Below are positions 10,227 to 22,964 of a stretch of DNA of 64,000 nucleotides, in pieces. Position 1 is the first letter of the stretch. Every line of letters begins with the position of its first letter. The notes beneath the pieces were generated by a model. That model was not told the origin of the DNA, ran no database searches, and was given only the letters and a program-made list of their open reading frames with translations. The stretch is from Thinopyrum elongatum (lineage: Eukaryota > Streptophyta > Magnoliopsida > Poales > Poaceae): NCBI GenBank assembly GCA_011799875.1, contig CM022303.1:69686870-69750869 (forward strand), in the 5' to 3' direction. Made by a program: the position numbers and the translations under genes.

Positions 10227-11462
10227 CAAGTTAAGCAACCTCGTAAGCCTCACAAGCCTGCGAAGGAGAGACACCTGGCACCATTAGAGCTCATACATTT
10301 AGATCTCTGCGAGATGAATGGTGTGTTGACTAAAGGTGGAAAGAAATACTTCATGACTCTGATTGATGATTCCACTAGATTCTGCTATGTGTATTTGTTA
10401 AATATTAAGGATGAGGCTTTACACTACTTTAAAGTCTATAAGGCAGAAGTTGAGAACCAACTTGAGAAGAAAATAAAACAAGTCCGGTCTGATCGTGGTG
10501 GAGAGTACTTTTCTAATGAGTTTGATTTATTCTGTGCGGAACATGGTATTATTCATGAGAGGATGCCTCCCGACTCACCCCAGGCAAACGGGGTTGCCGA
10601 ACGGAAAAACCGTACTCTAACAGATGTGGTTAATGCAATGTTAGATACATCGGGTTTACCCAAGGCATGGTGGGGGGAGGCTGTATTGACATCATGTCAT
10701 GTCCTGAATAAAGTTCCCACGAAGGATAATGAGACTACTCCTTATGAGCAATGGGAAAAGGAAAGAACTACACTCTCTTACTTGCGCACTTGGGGCTGTT
10801 TGGTGAAAGTCAATGTGCCGATAACCAAAAAGCGTAAGTTGGGACCAAAGACCGTGGACTGCGTTTTTCTTGGCTATGCCAAGCATAGCGTTGGCTATAG
10901 ATTTCTAGTGGTGAAATCTGATGTACACGACGTGAAGGTCGGTACGATCATGGAGTCTAGGGATGCTACATTCTTTGAGGATATTTTCCCCATGAGAGAT
11001 ATGAAACACACTTCTAGACTGGAATCTGATGAGACTCCTGAACCTGCTATTCCGATGGAATATTATGAACACAAAAGTGATGAAAGTTCCACGGAGGATG
11101 ACGAGGAAGCTCCTATAAGGAGCAAGAGACAAAGGACTGCAAAGTCTTTTGGTGATGATTTCCTCGTGTACCTCATGGATGATGACACTCCCAGTTCCAT
11201 TTCAGAAGCTTATGCATCTCCGAATGCTGACTACTGGAAGGATGATGTCCGTAGTGAGATGGATTCCATCTTGGCTAATGGGACATGGGAGATCACTGAT
11301 CGTCCTTACGGTTGCAAACCATTGGGATGTAAGTGGGTGTTCAAAAGGAATCTTAGGCCCGATGGTACTGTTGAAAAGTACAAGGCTAGGCTTGTGGCCA
11401 AGGGTTATACCCAGAAAGAAGAAGAGGATTTCTTCGACACTTACTCACATGTGGCTGGCTGA
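10212..11462 (+). pseudogene. Copia-A integrase and N-terminal reverse transcriptase
   Basis: The frame opens with HACVQVKQPRKPHKPA. The integrase core carries its acidic triad: the first Asp in LELIHLDLCEM, the second in VRSDRGGEYFSNEF, and the Glu in NGVAERKNRTL, in D,D35E order. The C-terminal domain follows (WGCLVKVNVPITKKRKLGPK, then FLGYAKHSVGYRF). A linker leads to the RT fingers (GCKWVFKRNLRPDGTVEKYK, then ARLVAKGYTQKEEEDFFDTY). The frame stops at 11460-11462, where about one base appears lost relative to the family. Confidence 0.87.
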
Positions 11463-12730
11463 CAACCATTCGAGTGTTACTCGCTTTGGCTACCTCGCAT
11501 GGTCTTCTCGTTCATCAGATGGACGTTAAGACGGCTTTCCTTAACGGAGAGCTAGACGAGGAAATTTACATGCAACAGCCAGATGGCTTTGTAGTAAATG
11601 GTCAGGAAAGAAAGGTGTGCAAGCTAGTGAAATCCCTGTATGGCCTGAAACAAGCGCCTAAGCAATGGCATGAGAAGTTCAATACTACTCTGACATCTGC
11701 TGGCTTTGTTGTTAACGAAGCTAACAAATGTGTATACTATCACTATGGTGGGGGCGAAGGAGTTATACTGTGTCTGTATGTCGATGACATACTGATATTT
11801 GGGACCCACCTCAAAGTCGTTGAGGAGGTCAAGACTTTTCTATCTCATAACTTTGAGATGAAAGACCTGGGCGTGGCTGATGTTATCTTGAACATCAAGC
11901 TACTGAGAAATACTGAGGGTGGAATTACACTTTTGCAATCCCACTATGTTGAGAAGATTTTGAGCCGTTTTGGATATTCGGACTGCAAACCTTCTGCAAC
12001 ACCATATGATCCTAGTGTGTGGATTCAAAAGTTCGAAGGCACGGCTGTAGATCAATTGAGATATTCTCAAGTGGTTGGTTCACTGATGTACCTATCTTGT
12101 GCTACTCGTCCTGATATCTCATTTGCTGTGTGCAAACTGAGCCGGTTTGTTTCCAATCCGGGAGATGTGCATTGGCATGCTGTTGAGCGAGTGATGCGTT
12201 ACTTGCAAGGTACTGCGAACTACGAAATTCACTATTCTAGGTACCCGACGGTACTTGAGGGGTATAGTGATTCGAATTGGATATCTAATGCTGATGAGAT
12301 GAAAACCACAAGTGGATATGTCTTCACACTTGGTGGTGGTGCTGTTTCCTGGAAGTCTTGCAAGCAGACGATCTTAACCGGATCGACTATGGAAGCAGAA
12401 CTCACAACATTAGACACATCATGCGTTGAAGCAGAATGGCTTCGAGAGCTTTTGATGGATTTGCCGGTGGTTGATAAACCAGTGCCGGCTGGCCTTATGA
12501 ACTGTGACAATCAAACGGTGATTGCCAAGGCTAAGAGTTCAAAGGACAACATGAAATCCACAAAGCACATAAGAAGAAGATTGAAATCTGTCAGAAAATC
12601 GAGAAACTCCGGAGTGATAGCGTTGGATTATATCCAGACGGCTAAGAATCTGGCAGACCCTTTTACGAAAGGGCTATCACGGATTGTGATAGAAAATGCA
12701 TCCAGGGAGATGGGTATGAGACCCACGTAA
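11463..12730 (+). pseudogene. Copia-A reverse transcriptase and RNase H
   Basis: Open frame to a TAA at 12728-12730. RT motifs are HQMDVKTAFLNGELDEEIYM, SLYGLKQAPKQWHEKF and the YVDD catalytic box (CLYVDDILIFG). RNase H follows with SDSNWISNADEMKTTSGYVF, TGSTMEAELTTLDTSCVEAE and NLADPFTKGL. The catalytic residues of both enzymes appear present; only the upstream frame breaks inactivate the polyprotein. Confidence 0.88.
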
Positions 12731-12998
12731 GTTGCCATGGGGGTAACCCAACCTATGTGATCGAAGATCCCGTGAATTAGGACTTGGGAAAACAATCTAG
12801 CAGTCAACTGAGGAGAGTATCCTTTATTAACCCACTCCGTTGGAGATGCAATAATACTCTCAATTCTGTAAGGCAGGCTGACTTTTGTCTTAATATGTTC
12901 CAAAGCTTGTGTAAGCAAGATGCTAACCTACAGAGCATTCTTTGGAGGAACACACCTATGTGAGCCCGACTGCTGGTCACAGTCTATGAGATTGGGTA
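12731..12998 (+). other. Copia-A 3' untranslated internal region
   Basis: Non-coding stretch between the pol stop and the insertion of Copia-C. It has no LTR start, so the polypurine tract and 3' LTR of Copia-A must lie to the right of the window. GGGTA at 12994-12998 should be the left copy of the Copia-C target duplication. Confidence 0.65.
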
Positions 12999-13383
12999 TG
13001 TTAGGAAATGTTGCATGGAAAACAAAAAAAATTCTACGCACACGCAATGATCTATCTATGGAGATGCATAGCAACGAGGGGAGAGTGTGTCTACATACCC
13101 TCTTAGACCGTAAGCGGAAGCGTTTAACAACGCGGTTGATGTAGTCGAACTTCTTCGCGCTCCAACCGATCAAGTACCGAACGTACGGCACCTCCGCGTT
13201 CTGCACACGTTCAGCTCGGTGATGGCCTCCGCCTTCTTGATCCAGCAAGACGGCGAGGTAGTAGATGAGTTCCGGCAGCACGACGGCGTGGTGATGGTGA
13301 TGGTGAAGTGATCTCCACAGGGCTTCGCGTAAGCACTACGAAAATATGACCGGGGGTGTAAACGGTGGAGGGGGGCGCCGCAC
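12999..13383 (-). repeat. Copia-C left (3') LTR, first segment
   Basis: Starts TGTTAGGAAATGTTGCATGG, the inverted 3' end of the LTR, and matches 49201 onward. It is interrupted at 13384 by Copia-B after CGCAC; the corresponding stretch in the right LTR (63730-63770) is uninterrupted, giving an empty-site control. Confidence 0.9.
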
Positions 13384-15521
13384 TGTAGGAGATATGCCCT
13401 AGAGGCAATAATAAGTGTTATTATTTATCTCCCTGTTCATAATTAGGTTTATGTTCCATGCTATAACTGCTATGGTTCTCGAGTCTACAAATAAAACGAG
13501 GCTCGGAGGAAGACTCATATGCATGTGTGGAATAATAAACGGTAAAATGTATTCCTAGTCTGGCCTCTAAGACTAGCTCAAGTGTTGCATGATGGTTCTG
13601 TCTTCCTGATCATGGGCATGTCTATGCCAGCAACTTTGAGGGCACAATGTTAGAAGAACATTTGTGTTGAATCGACCCGAATTGATGTTATGCTATGAGA
13701 TACATTCGTCACAAGTTAATGGTTAATAACACAGAGATGGTTAATGTTTGCATGATTCCTTAGACCATGAGAGTATCGAGTTTCTTCATGCTTGCTTCAT
13801 GAACTTTGTGGTTTGTTAAACGTCATCCGTAAATGGGTGGCTATTACGACGGCTTACGGGTTCATGGAAAAGTATGTCAAGTAACTTGATAGCTCAAGAT
13901 TGGGATTTGCTCCTCCGACGTTGGAGAGATATCTCTGGGCCCTCTTGGTGTTACGGTATCCATCATCGTCTGGCCAGACACTTTGTGATTTGATCACGGG
14001 GATGCCGGAACACGGTAACGAGAAAAGAGAACAAATACCGGTAACGAGGTAACTGGCATAGTGGACAAGTTGTTGACCCACGGGGATGCCATCATGTCTC
14101 ACCTCGGGTATTTGTAAAATATCGCGAAGCAACAAGAATAGCACACGGCAACTGGAGGTTCACTCGAATATTCATTTGTGTGGGTATAGGGATCAATATG
14201 GGTGTCCACGGCTCCGATGTTGATCATTGATCGGAAAGGGTTCCGTGTCATGTCTATACTTCACCGAACCTATAGGGTCACACGCTTAAGGGTCATCTAT
14301 CTGCTGAATACTAGACAGGGAGTCTGAGAGAAAATCACCGAAAAAGTTTCGGACACCGAAAAAGTTTTGGACAGCGGAAAAGTTCCGCAGAGAGAGGTCA
14401 CCGGATGAGTTCCGGTGAAACTGAAAAGTTGTTTCGGGGTATTCCATTTAAGTCAAATTGGTTTCGGCACATGCCTGATAATTCTTGGATGGTGCCAGAA
14501 TCATTCTGGAAACTTCTGGGAATTTTCCGAGATGAAAACCGGAAATGATCCGGAGCTGCCGGAACCGCTTCAGATGCTTTTCGCAGATGAAATCACTAAA
14601 CTGGAATTGTTCCATAACGCGTTGAAAATTATTATGGTGGGTACTGGAAATGTTCTAAGCCCACATAAATATTTTCAGTTCGAACGGACGCTGAAAAATG
14701 TCATCATGAGTAGTGAAAGTGCTTTTTGGGTTACTTTTTGGAAAGCCACTTGTTTGGGCTTTATCCCAAAAGATCTAGGGATGACATGGATGGATTGGGA
14801 GGCCCTCTTGGGGGCCCCCCAAGGGGTGTGGCCAGCCACACTTGGGGCTCCACCATGGAGCCCCTCTTGTTCCTTGGTTTCACTTCTATGCCCTTGGTGG
14901 AAGGACTTCAATCATGTAATTTTGGGTTTTATTGTAAAACCACCCTACCCCTTGGGATTTCCTATAAATAGAGGTGGAGGGGCAGCCCTCCACACTCATC
15001 CCTTGCTCTCATACTCATGCCATGCATTGATCTGGCTTCTCTCTCCCTCCCACGAAAAGAGTTTCGTAGAGCCGAAAGGCTGTCTGGGTTTCGGTGGGAA
15101 CTAGTTCTGGACGGCGAAGCCCTGCTGGATAGATGACACCGTATGTGTGCAACTCTGTAGAGAGGTCGTAGTTTCGATCTTTGTGCCCAAGGGGCTGTTC
15201 GAGAGTGCCTCCCGAAGGGCTGTCCAAGTGACGGTCCGAGTTCTGTGGGTCCTCCCGAAGGGCTGTCCGCGACACCGTCCGGGGACTGTTCGATCACCTT
15301 CCGGAGGGCTGTCCGAGGGGTAGATGAGTGAGTACATCCTCGTGGTTGGGAGGTTGTAAATCCTAGCTGCGGGGATCTGCACCGCCGATCGTCATCGACT
15401 CTACTTCCGCTGCGCTACGAGTCGGTAACGAAAATGATCAAACCTTGTATGCAGTCTCCATAGTGGTCCTGGGCTGGTGCGTAGGTCAGAAATTTTTTGT
15501 TTTCTGCTGCGTTACCCTACA
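13384..15521 (+). repeat. Copia-B 5' LTR
   Basis: 2138 bp. It pairs with 20841-22959; the 19-bp length difference is explained by an extra short tandem unit (CCGAAAAAGTTTCGGACA-like) near 14336-14386. It contains a TATA box and GC-rich R/U5 with three copies of CCCGAAGGGCTGTCC-like sequence (15210-15315). The long open frame within it is repeated in the partner LTR and has no protein similarity I recognise. Confidence 0.93.
14963..14970 (+). promoter_or_regulatory. TATA box, Copia-B 5' LTR
   Basis: TATAAATA, followed by AGAGGTGGAGGGG; the same box is at 22401-22408 in the 3' LTR. Likely core promoter of the element. Confidence 0.72.
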
Positions 15522-15522
15522 G

Positions 15523-15536
15523 TGGCATCATGAGCC
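15523..15536 (+). other. Copia-B primer-binding site (degenerate)
   Basis: TGGCATCATGAGCC, one base after the 5' LTR. It resembles the initiator-Met site TGGTATCAGAGCC with changes, either decay or a variant of this lineage. Confidence 0.7.
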
Positions 15537-18500
15537 GTGCTATGCGTAGATGCAGGTTGCGATCTAGAATACGTGGAGATGTATGGGTGTTGCACAATAT
15601 TATTAGGTAGTAGATGAGATCTATTACTGAAAATTATTTGTGCGGGTAGCAGATGAAATCTGTTACCCGATGTTCTTGTTGCTTCCCTAGAATTTGCATA
15701 TTTCTGATCTTGATAACAGCATGGTGGAGTTTCAATGTTCTGGCAATCCGCGATCCTGATTGATCAACGAAGTGCTAACATTTCATTGAATTCCACAGTA
15801 GTTAAAAAGAAAGATGAAATTTCGCAAATGAAAGGGCAATGCAGATATGATCTGCACGGGGGTCATGTGTATGATGAAGTTCATTATGGGGCTCGAGATT
15901 TTATTATCTCGTGTTTCATACACCCCGGAATGTTAATCTAGCGACTTGGATAATCATGCTTGATGATGGACGTTGGTAGCTTCGGTTTGTTTCGAAACCT
16001 TAGAAGCCACGAAAAACAAGTTTTTGCATGAACCGATTAGAGACGTCTAACTTGGTTTTGCAGGAGGGTTTGCATGTGCATATGATGTGGTATAGTAGTT
16101 CTCATAATAATTTGATTATGTATGAGATGACTATATGATGTAAATTGATTAACATGACCTGCGTGTCATGATTCGGCATGATGGCTCGAGCCATATGATT
16201 GTCACGTTAAATGACCTGCGTGTCAACCTTTTGTAATGCACTTATTTTATTAGCTATAGAGATAGCAATATTATCTGGTGCATCGACAAGGTGGTGGCAA
16301 TCTTCGCAAAGGTGAACATCGACGCGAATGCCGAAGACGAAGAAATACAAGACTTCTCCGTCAGAAGGGGCTATACCATATCATGCTATTATGAATTGCC
16401 TGAGATGTTTATCCCTTATGATGCACCCTTTTTGATTGCGCGGTAGTCGCTTTTTATTAGGGTGATCTCTCACAAAAATATCAAGTAGTTAGTGTTCTCC
16501 CAAGTGTAGCACCGTCACGGCACCTAACTTTTCGGGGTATCACATGCTACCATGGGTACAAATGATTAGGGATGTGTGAGGCGGGTGAGTTGAGACCTCG
16601 CAGCAAGATCACTTGGTTGTCTTGACGTTCAGGCATGAAAGTCATGAGCTTGGAACACACGCATCGAAAGATGAACAAGAGTCACATAGAGATGTGATTG
16701 GCAAGTTGGCCTACCGGTTGAGATTTTTGTCATCTGTGATGCTACCATCATGGCAAACAATCAAAACTCGGGTCTTGAATCATTCACAATCAATTATGAG
16801 AGATATTGATTTGAGTGGGAGCGCACTTTAGAATTAACTTGTTTAATTCTCTATGCAATTAATTTTGAACACTGTCTAAAGTGTGATTTGCAAAATAGTT
16901 GTAGAATAATGGCTCGCGTTTCCACCTTCCCTATTAAAATTGAATAGCTGTTAAATATCTGGTTAAAACTTTACGGTTGGTAACGTAATGTGAGGATTGT
17001 CCACAAGAGTGCTGAGAAGGACTTTGTCCTATCGCATACTTTCGGTATTCTCTCGCTAATGCTATGGATCATGTGACTCTCGTCCTTCGATCCAAAAGCT
17101 AGAATTCCGTTACGGTCAAAGTGCAAAATGTTTGCTTCCATGAGACCCGAACTTCAAAAGTTTGGATAGTTTTGTGATATTCATGGAATCTGAAAATCAT
17201 TTTCAAAGACAGACAAAGGCTAAAAGATATGAGATATCCAAAGCAATGTTTGTTTGCAAACTATTAGTAAAGGAGTTTACTATGCATTAGACTGATAAGA
17301 GAGGGATCCAGAAGAATGCCTGTCATATGATGAAAGGTGAATAAAACAAACAACTTAAAGAGAAAGGAAGTGTCCGAAGGGTGTTAGTGAAACTTTCACG
17401 CCTAGGAAGTCCGGGGCTAACGCCACTCTTGAGTTGGATGCTTCTTCTGAGAGTAGGAGAAATACTAAAAGTTAAACTGTTAGAAGTATAAAGGCAGAAA
17501 GAAAAAAGACTGGAATATCCAGCTCATGTATGAAAGTCATAAAAGTTTTTGATGTATAGAAGGCTGGTCAAAGATATAGTTCTTGGGAATTATGGTTAAA
17601 CATGTTAATCACTAATTCTTGGGTATTGTGAGTTAATCACAAAGATACCCGCTCGATTGCATTGTGTTGCAACTCGATGTAAGAACTACTATGGCCTGAA
17701 AGACTAGCCAGGAATAAGGTTTAGGTATACACAGGGAACATAGTAAATGTTACTATACCTTCCATCATTGTATTACCGTCTGTATTTATTTTCATAATTC
17801 ATTTAGAGTTTCACAAACTCTAGCCCATTGCATAAGGTATCTTGCAAGAAGGTTGTTCATAAGAGAACTTTTTATGTTCGATGTTATGAATAACATAAGG
17901 GCCATACTTTCATTGAGAATGAGATATATGTTATGAATAATGATAAATAATATATTATCTCTGGATTTACTTTCATAATTCATTTTAGAGTTTTACACTC
18001 TAGCCCCTTGCACAATGTTGTTGCAAAAGGGTTGTTCATAAAAGAACAATTGTTATTCAGTATTATGAATAACATGAAGGGCCATGCTTCCATCCAGATG
18101 GGATGTATGTTATGAATATTGATAGTAATATGATACATCCATAACACTGACGCTAAATGTCGTAAGACTAAGAGAATATCACACAAGTGTGGCACTGCAT
18201 TTGGTCACATTGGAGAAACCCGCATGGATAAATTCCATTATGATGGATTTTGAAGTCGTTTGATTTTGAATCATCTGACAGTTGCAACTTTCCTCCGAAA
18301 AGTGAAGTGACTAAAATTCCGTTCACAGGCCATAAGGAACGAGCGAAGAACTTATTGGTGATCATACATTTTGATGTATGTAGTTCAATAAATGTTGTTG
18401 CAAGTAGTGGATTTATCTATCTTCAGAAATGACTCAAGTAGATATGTGGATATTTACTTGATGAGACATAAGTCTGGATCTTTTGAATTCATTCAAAAGG

Positions 18501-20824
18501 TTTTCAAATATGAAGTAGAAGTTATTGTAACAAGAAAATTATGTTTCTACAATTCGATTGCAGAAAGGAATATCTGAGTTACAAGTTTAGCGAATGTCTG
18601 ATGAGTTGTGAAAGGGGTTTCATAACTTGCACCTCCCGGAACACCACTGCAAGTGGAAAGTCCGTGAAGATGTAATCGAACCATTTATGACATGGTAAGA
18701 TCAAAGATGACATAAATAAATTTGCCATTATCCCTTTTAAAAGGTGATGCTTTAGAGACTGCGGCTTTTACACTGAAAAGAGCTCTATCGGGTCTGTTGA
18801 AATGACACCATGGTATGGTACGCCCAACCATGTTATATCTTTTCTTAACATTTGGAATATGGGGATTGTGTAAAAGGTTACAAACCTATTCCAAATCAGA
18901 CAAGTGCTACTTTGTAGGTTATCCCAAAATGTTGGGTATTCCTCCCTCACTATGCCGAGGCAAAAGGTTTGCCACAAAGAACGGTATGCTTTTTGAAGAA
19001 AATGGTTCTTTCAAAAAGGTGAGTGGGAGAATAATGCAACTCGACAAGATAAATAGTATCTTCGTCATCAGGTCGAAGGAAAGGAACCTTGGAAGTGATT
19101 CCAGAGTTTCCTACTGCGACTGATACGGAAGTCTCTACAATAAAATGTATGGACTTCGGTCGAACTTGCAGCTGAACCACGTAGGCAAAGCTCGTGCAAA
19201 CCTCTCAGGTGCGCAAATGAGATATTGTTGTTAGACAACAATATACCTACGATACACAAGGAATCGTTGATGGGCCCTGACTCCGGAATTGGCTAAATGC
19301 CAATACAACCCGAGTTAGTTTCCATATAAGTGATTCAAGATTAAAACCTTGATACACCTTTCGGAAGACTTAGAGTCTAACGAATATTTATGGAACTTAA
19401 AAACTGATACGAATAAAAATGTTTTATCCATAAAGCTCGACTTGTTGCAATAACAAGTTCAAGGAGTTGACTACGATGAGGTTGTTTCATCGTAGCGATG
19501 CTTAAAGTCGGTTCGGGTTGAACTAGCAATTAATACATATTTCAATCATGAGATATGAAACATGGATGACAATAGGATTTTCATCTGATGGAAATAAAAC
19601 CAAGGACTTGCATGTGTTACAGTCCAAGGTATTTTGTCAGTCCAGAGGATGCTAGTAAGTATGCAAACTTCAGAGTCCCAGCAATGGACAGAAGAGAGCG
19701 AAATGGAGTTGGAATCTTCGTGTTTTGATGAAATAGTCAAAGGGGTTTGACTTCATCAATGGGTAACGAAGATGCTTATGATTCAAGAAAGTAAGTGCGA
19801 GCATAATAAAATTTCTAAAAAATGTTGTGTGCTTGACACATTGTTAACTGGAAATAAATTTCATGACACGAATTAGGACTTCATTTGAAAATAGTTTTTC
19901 GATGAAGTGCTTGGGCTAAATAGCCTTTATATTAGGCATGATGATCTATGGAGATAGATTTACCTAATGGGGCTGAGCAAAGATACATATTGACAAGATG
20001 CTAAAACCTTTTAGCATTAAAAACGTCAAGGAGTGATTCTTGCCGAAGTCACATGGAAAGAGTTTTTGCAAGACTTGGTGTCCCAAAACACTGATGAGCA
20101 AAATACATGATGGAGATTCCACACACTCTTGTGTTTGGATTAATCATGTATTCCATGGTATGTAACACAACCAGATATGTCCAATACTCCCAAAGTTGTT
20201 GCGAGTATAGATACCAAAGTGATCAAAAGTACTGATCCTGGGACAACAGTGAAAAAGGGTCAATGAGGACTATAGTAGCACTGATGACATGTTTTCTTGC
20301 AAGCGGAGATCATGAAGAGTTCGTTGTAAAAGCTTACATCGACACAGTCTTCATCCATGCTCCATGCGATTTTCATTTTAAGTTAAGGGTTTTGTGCAAT
20401 ACACAATATGGTGGCACGGTAGTTGGAAATTGTTCCAAACAAGTTACTGTGGCGAATTCTATAACAGAGGCGAAGTATGTTGGCTCTTTTAAAAGCGACA
20501 AAGAAGATGTTGAATCATATAGTTCATTCATGAACTTAGTATGGTTCCAAGATGGCTTTTGTCAATGGGACACTACTGCAGGTAGTTGCTCCATAACTCA
20601 GTCTGAGGAATCCAGGTTCGACCTGTGATTCACATACATACAAAGCCAAGTCCACACAAAATATGAATTTTGTGAAAGCATGAAAACGCGAGGATATGCA
20701 AAGATACACACGGAGCTGAAGTCGTCAGCTCCGTTGGACATCAGGCTATACCACAAGCGAAGCATATTTACACCGGTGTGCCACAGGTGTGAAGTGCATT
20801 AGCATTAACTAGATTATTGACTCT

Positions 20825-20840
20825 AGTGCAAGTGGGAGTC
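20825..20840 (+). other. Copia-B polypurine tract
   Basis: AGTGCAAGTGGGAGTC immediately before the 3' LTR. The same motif, reversed, flanks the Angela and Copia-C LTRs in this window. Confidence 0.85.
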
Positions 20841-22959
20841 TGTAGGAGATATGCCCTAGAGGCAATAATAAATGTTATTATTTATCTCCCTGTTCATAAT
20901 TAGGTTTATGTTCCATGCTATAACTGCTATGGTTCTCGAGTCTACAAATAAAACAAGGCTTGGAGGAAGACTCATATGCATGTGTGGAATAATAAACGGT
21001 AAAATGTATTCCTAGTCTGGCCTCTAAGACTAGCTCAAGTGTTGCATGATGGTTCTGTTTTCCTGATCATGGGCATGTCTATGCCAGCAACTTTGAGGGC
21101 ACAATGTTAGTAGAACATTTGTGTTGAATCTACCCGAATTGATGTTATGCTATGAGATACATTCTTCACAAGTTAATGGTTAATAACACAGAGATGGTTA
21201 ATGTTTGCATGATTCCTTAGACCATGAGAGTATCGAGTTTCTTCATGCTTGCTTCATGAACTTTGGGGTTTGTTAAACGTCATCCGTAAATGGGTGGCTA
21301 TTACGGCGGCTTACGGGTTCATGGAAAAGTATGTCAAGTAACTTGATAGCTCAAGATTGGGATTTGCTCCTCCGACGTTGGAGAGATATCTCTGGGCCCT
21401 CTCGGTGTTACGGTATCCATCATCGTCTGGCCAGACACTTTGTGATTTGATCACGGGGATGACGGAACACGGTAACGAGAAAAGAGAACAAATACCGGTA
21501 ACGAGGTAACTGGCATAGTGTACAAGTTGTTGATCCACGGGGATGCCATCATGTCTCACCTCGGGTATTTGTAACATATCGTGAAGCAACAGGAATAGCA
21601 CACGGCAACTGGAGGTTCACTCGAATATTCATTCGTGTGGGTATAGGGGTCAATATGGGTGTCCACGGCTCCGATGTTGATCATTGATCGGAAAGGGTTC
21701 CGTGTCATGTCTATACTTCACCGAACCTATAGGGTCACATGCTTAAGGGTCATCTATCTGCTGAATACTAGACAGGGAGTCTGAGAGAAAATCACCGAAA
21801 AAGTTTCGGACACCGAAAAAGTTTCGCAGAGAGAGGTCACCGGATGAGTTCCGGTGAAACTGAAAAGTTGTTTCGGGGTATTCCATTAAGTCAAATTGGT
21901 TTCGACACATGCCTGATAATTCTTGGAGGGTGCCAGAATCATTCTGGAAACTTCTGGAAATTTTCCGAGATGAAAACCGGAAATGATCCGGAGCTGCCGG
22001 AACCGCTTCAGATGCTTTTCGCAGATGAAATCACTAAATTGGAATTGTTCCAGAACGCGTTGAAAATTATTATGGTGGGTACTGGCAATGTTCTAAGCCC
22101 ACATAAATATTTTCAGTTCGAACGGACGCTGAAAAATGTCGTCATGAATAGTGAAAGTGCTTTTTGGGTTACTTTTTGGAAAGCCACTTGTTTGGGCTTT
22201 ATCCCAAAAGATCTAGGGATGACATGGATGGATTGGGAGGCCCTCTTGGGGGCCCCCCAAGGGGTGTGGCCGGCCACACTTGGGGCTCCACCATGGAGCC
22301 CCTCTTGTTCCTTGGTTTCACTTCTATGCCCTTGGTGGAAGGACTTCATTCATGTACTTTTGGGTTTTATTGTAAAACCACCCTACCCCTTGGGATTTCC
22401 TATAAATAGAGGTGGAGGGGCAGCCCTCCACACTCATCCCTTGCTCTCATACTCATGCCATGCAATGATCTGGCTTCTCTCTCCCTCCCACGAAAAGAGT
22501 TTCGTAGAGCCGAAAGGCTGTCTGGGTTCCGGTGGGAACTAGTTCTAGACGGCGAAGCCCTGCCGGATAGATGACACAGTATGTGTGCAACTCTGTAGAG
22601 AGGTCGTAGTTTCGATCTTTGTGCCCGAGGGGCTGTTCGAGAGTGCCTCCCGAAGGGCTGTCCAAGTGACGGTCCGAGTTCTGTGGGTCCTCCCGAAGGG
22701 CTGTCCGCGACACCGTCCGGGGACTGTTCGACCGCCTCCCGGAGGGCTGTCCGAGGGGCATATGAGGGAGTACATCCTCGCGGTTGGGAGGTTGTAAATC
22801 CTAGCTGCGGGGATCTGCACCGCCGATCGTCATTGACTCTACTTCCGCTGCGCTACGAGTTGGTAACGAAAATGATCAAACCTTGTATGCAGTCTCCATA
22901 GTGGTCCTGGGCTGGTGTGTAGGTCGGAAATTTTTTGTTTTCTGCTGCGTTACCCTACA
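20841..22959 (+). repeat. Copia-B 3' LTR
   Basis: 2119 bp, starts TGTAGGAGATATGCCC and ends TACCCTACA. It differs from the 5' LTR by scattered substitutions and the loss of one roughly 19-bp tandem unit. Confidence 0.93.
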
Positions 22960-22964
22960 TGCAC

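Larger units (their letters stand above)
4344..12998 (+). mobile_element. Copia-A: Ty1/copia retrotransposon, 5' part, interrupted twice
   Basis: A Ty1/copia element on the + strand. It holds a 5' LTR starting TGTTGAATCATAG, gag (5200-5555, resuming at 9194), protease, integrase, reverse transcriptase and RNase H (to 12730), and a 3' untranslated stretch. Protease and integrase precede RT, which is the copia order. Gag is split by a small LTR element (5556-9193). The 3' end is cut at 12998 by the reverse-oriented Copia-C, so the 3' LTR lies outside the window. At least three frameshifts in pol and a protease active-site change mean it is not autonomous now. GACTA at 4339-4343 is the likely left target duplication; the right copy is not visible. 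Confidence 0.88.
15522..20840 (+). pseudogene. Copia-B degenerate gag-pol region
   Basis: No long frame survives. Recognisable pieces are an integrase core remnant (18392-18577, YLMRHKSGSFEFIQKVFKYE), the integrase C-terminus (18815-19123, CYFVGYPKMLGI, then FATKNGMLFEENGSFKKVSG), an RT N-terminal remnant around 19380-19760 (QGVDYDEVV), and RNase H (20263-20628, VTVANSITEAKYVGSFKSDK). Gag around 15700-17800 is too decayed to place domains. Two diverged copies of a stretch with GAGTTT(C/T)ACA(A)ACTCTAGCCC lie near 17807-17830 and 17990-18010, suggesting a local duplication. Confidence 0.75.
13384..22959 (+). mobile_element. Copia-B: complete but decayed Angela-related copia element
   Basis: 9576 bp. 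LTRs start TGTAGGAGATATGCCCTAG and end GCGTTACCCTACA. Target duplications are CGCAC (13379-13383) and TGCAC (22960-22964), differing by one C/T. A degenerate initiator-Met primer site and an intact polypurine tract flank a 5.3-kb internal region of broken copia gag-pol. The LTR start resembles Angela/WIS/Barbara elements. Only fragments of integrase, RT and RNase H are readable, so it is non-functional. Confidence 0.92.

Noticed and set aside
14415..15104. 229-codon open frame in the Copia-B 5' LTR, repeated at 21844-22542
   Set aside because: It lies wholly within the LTR, crosses the TATA box and R region, and its repetition only reflects LTR duplication; no protein family recognised.
17792..18195. 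Repeated CATAATTCATTT-GAGTTT...ACTCTAGCCC units as a possible satellite or CRISPR-like array
   Set aside because: Only two diverged copies about 180 bp apart inside the decayed Copia-B internal region; no regular spacers.
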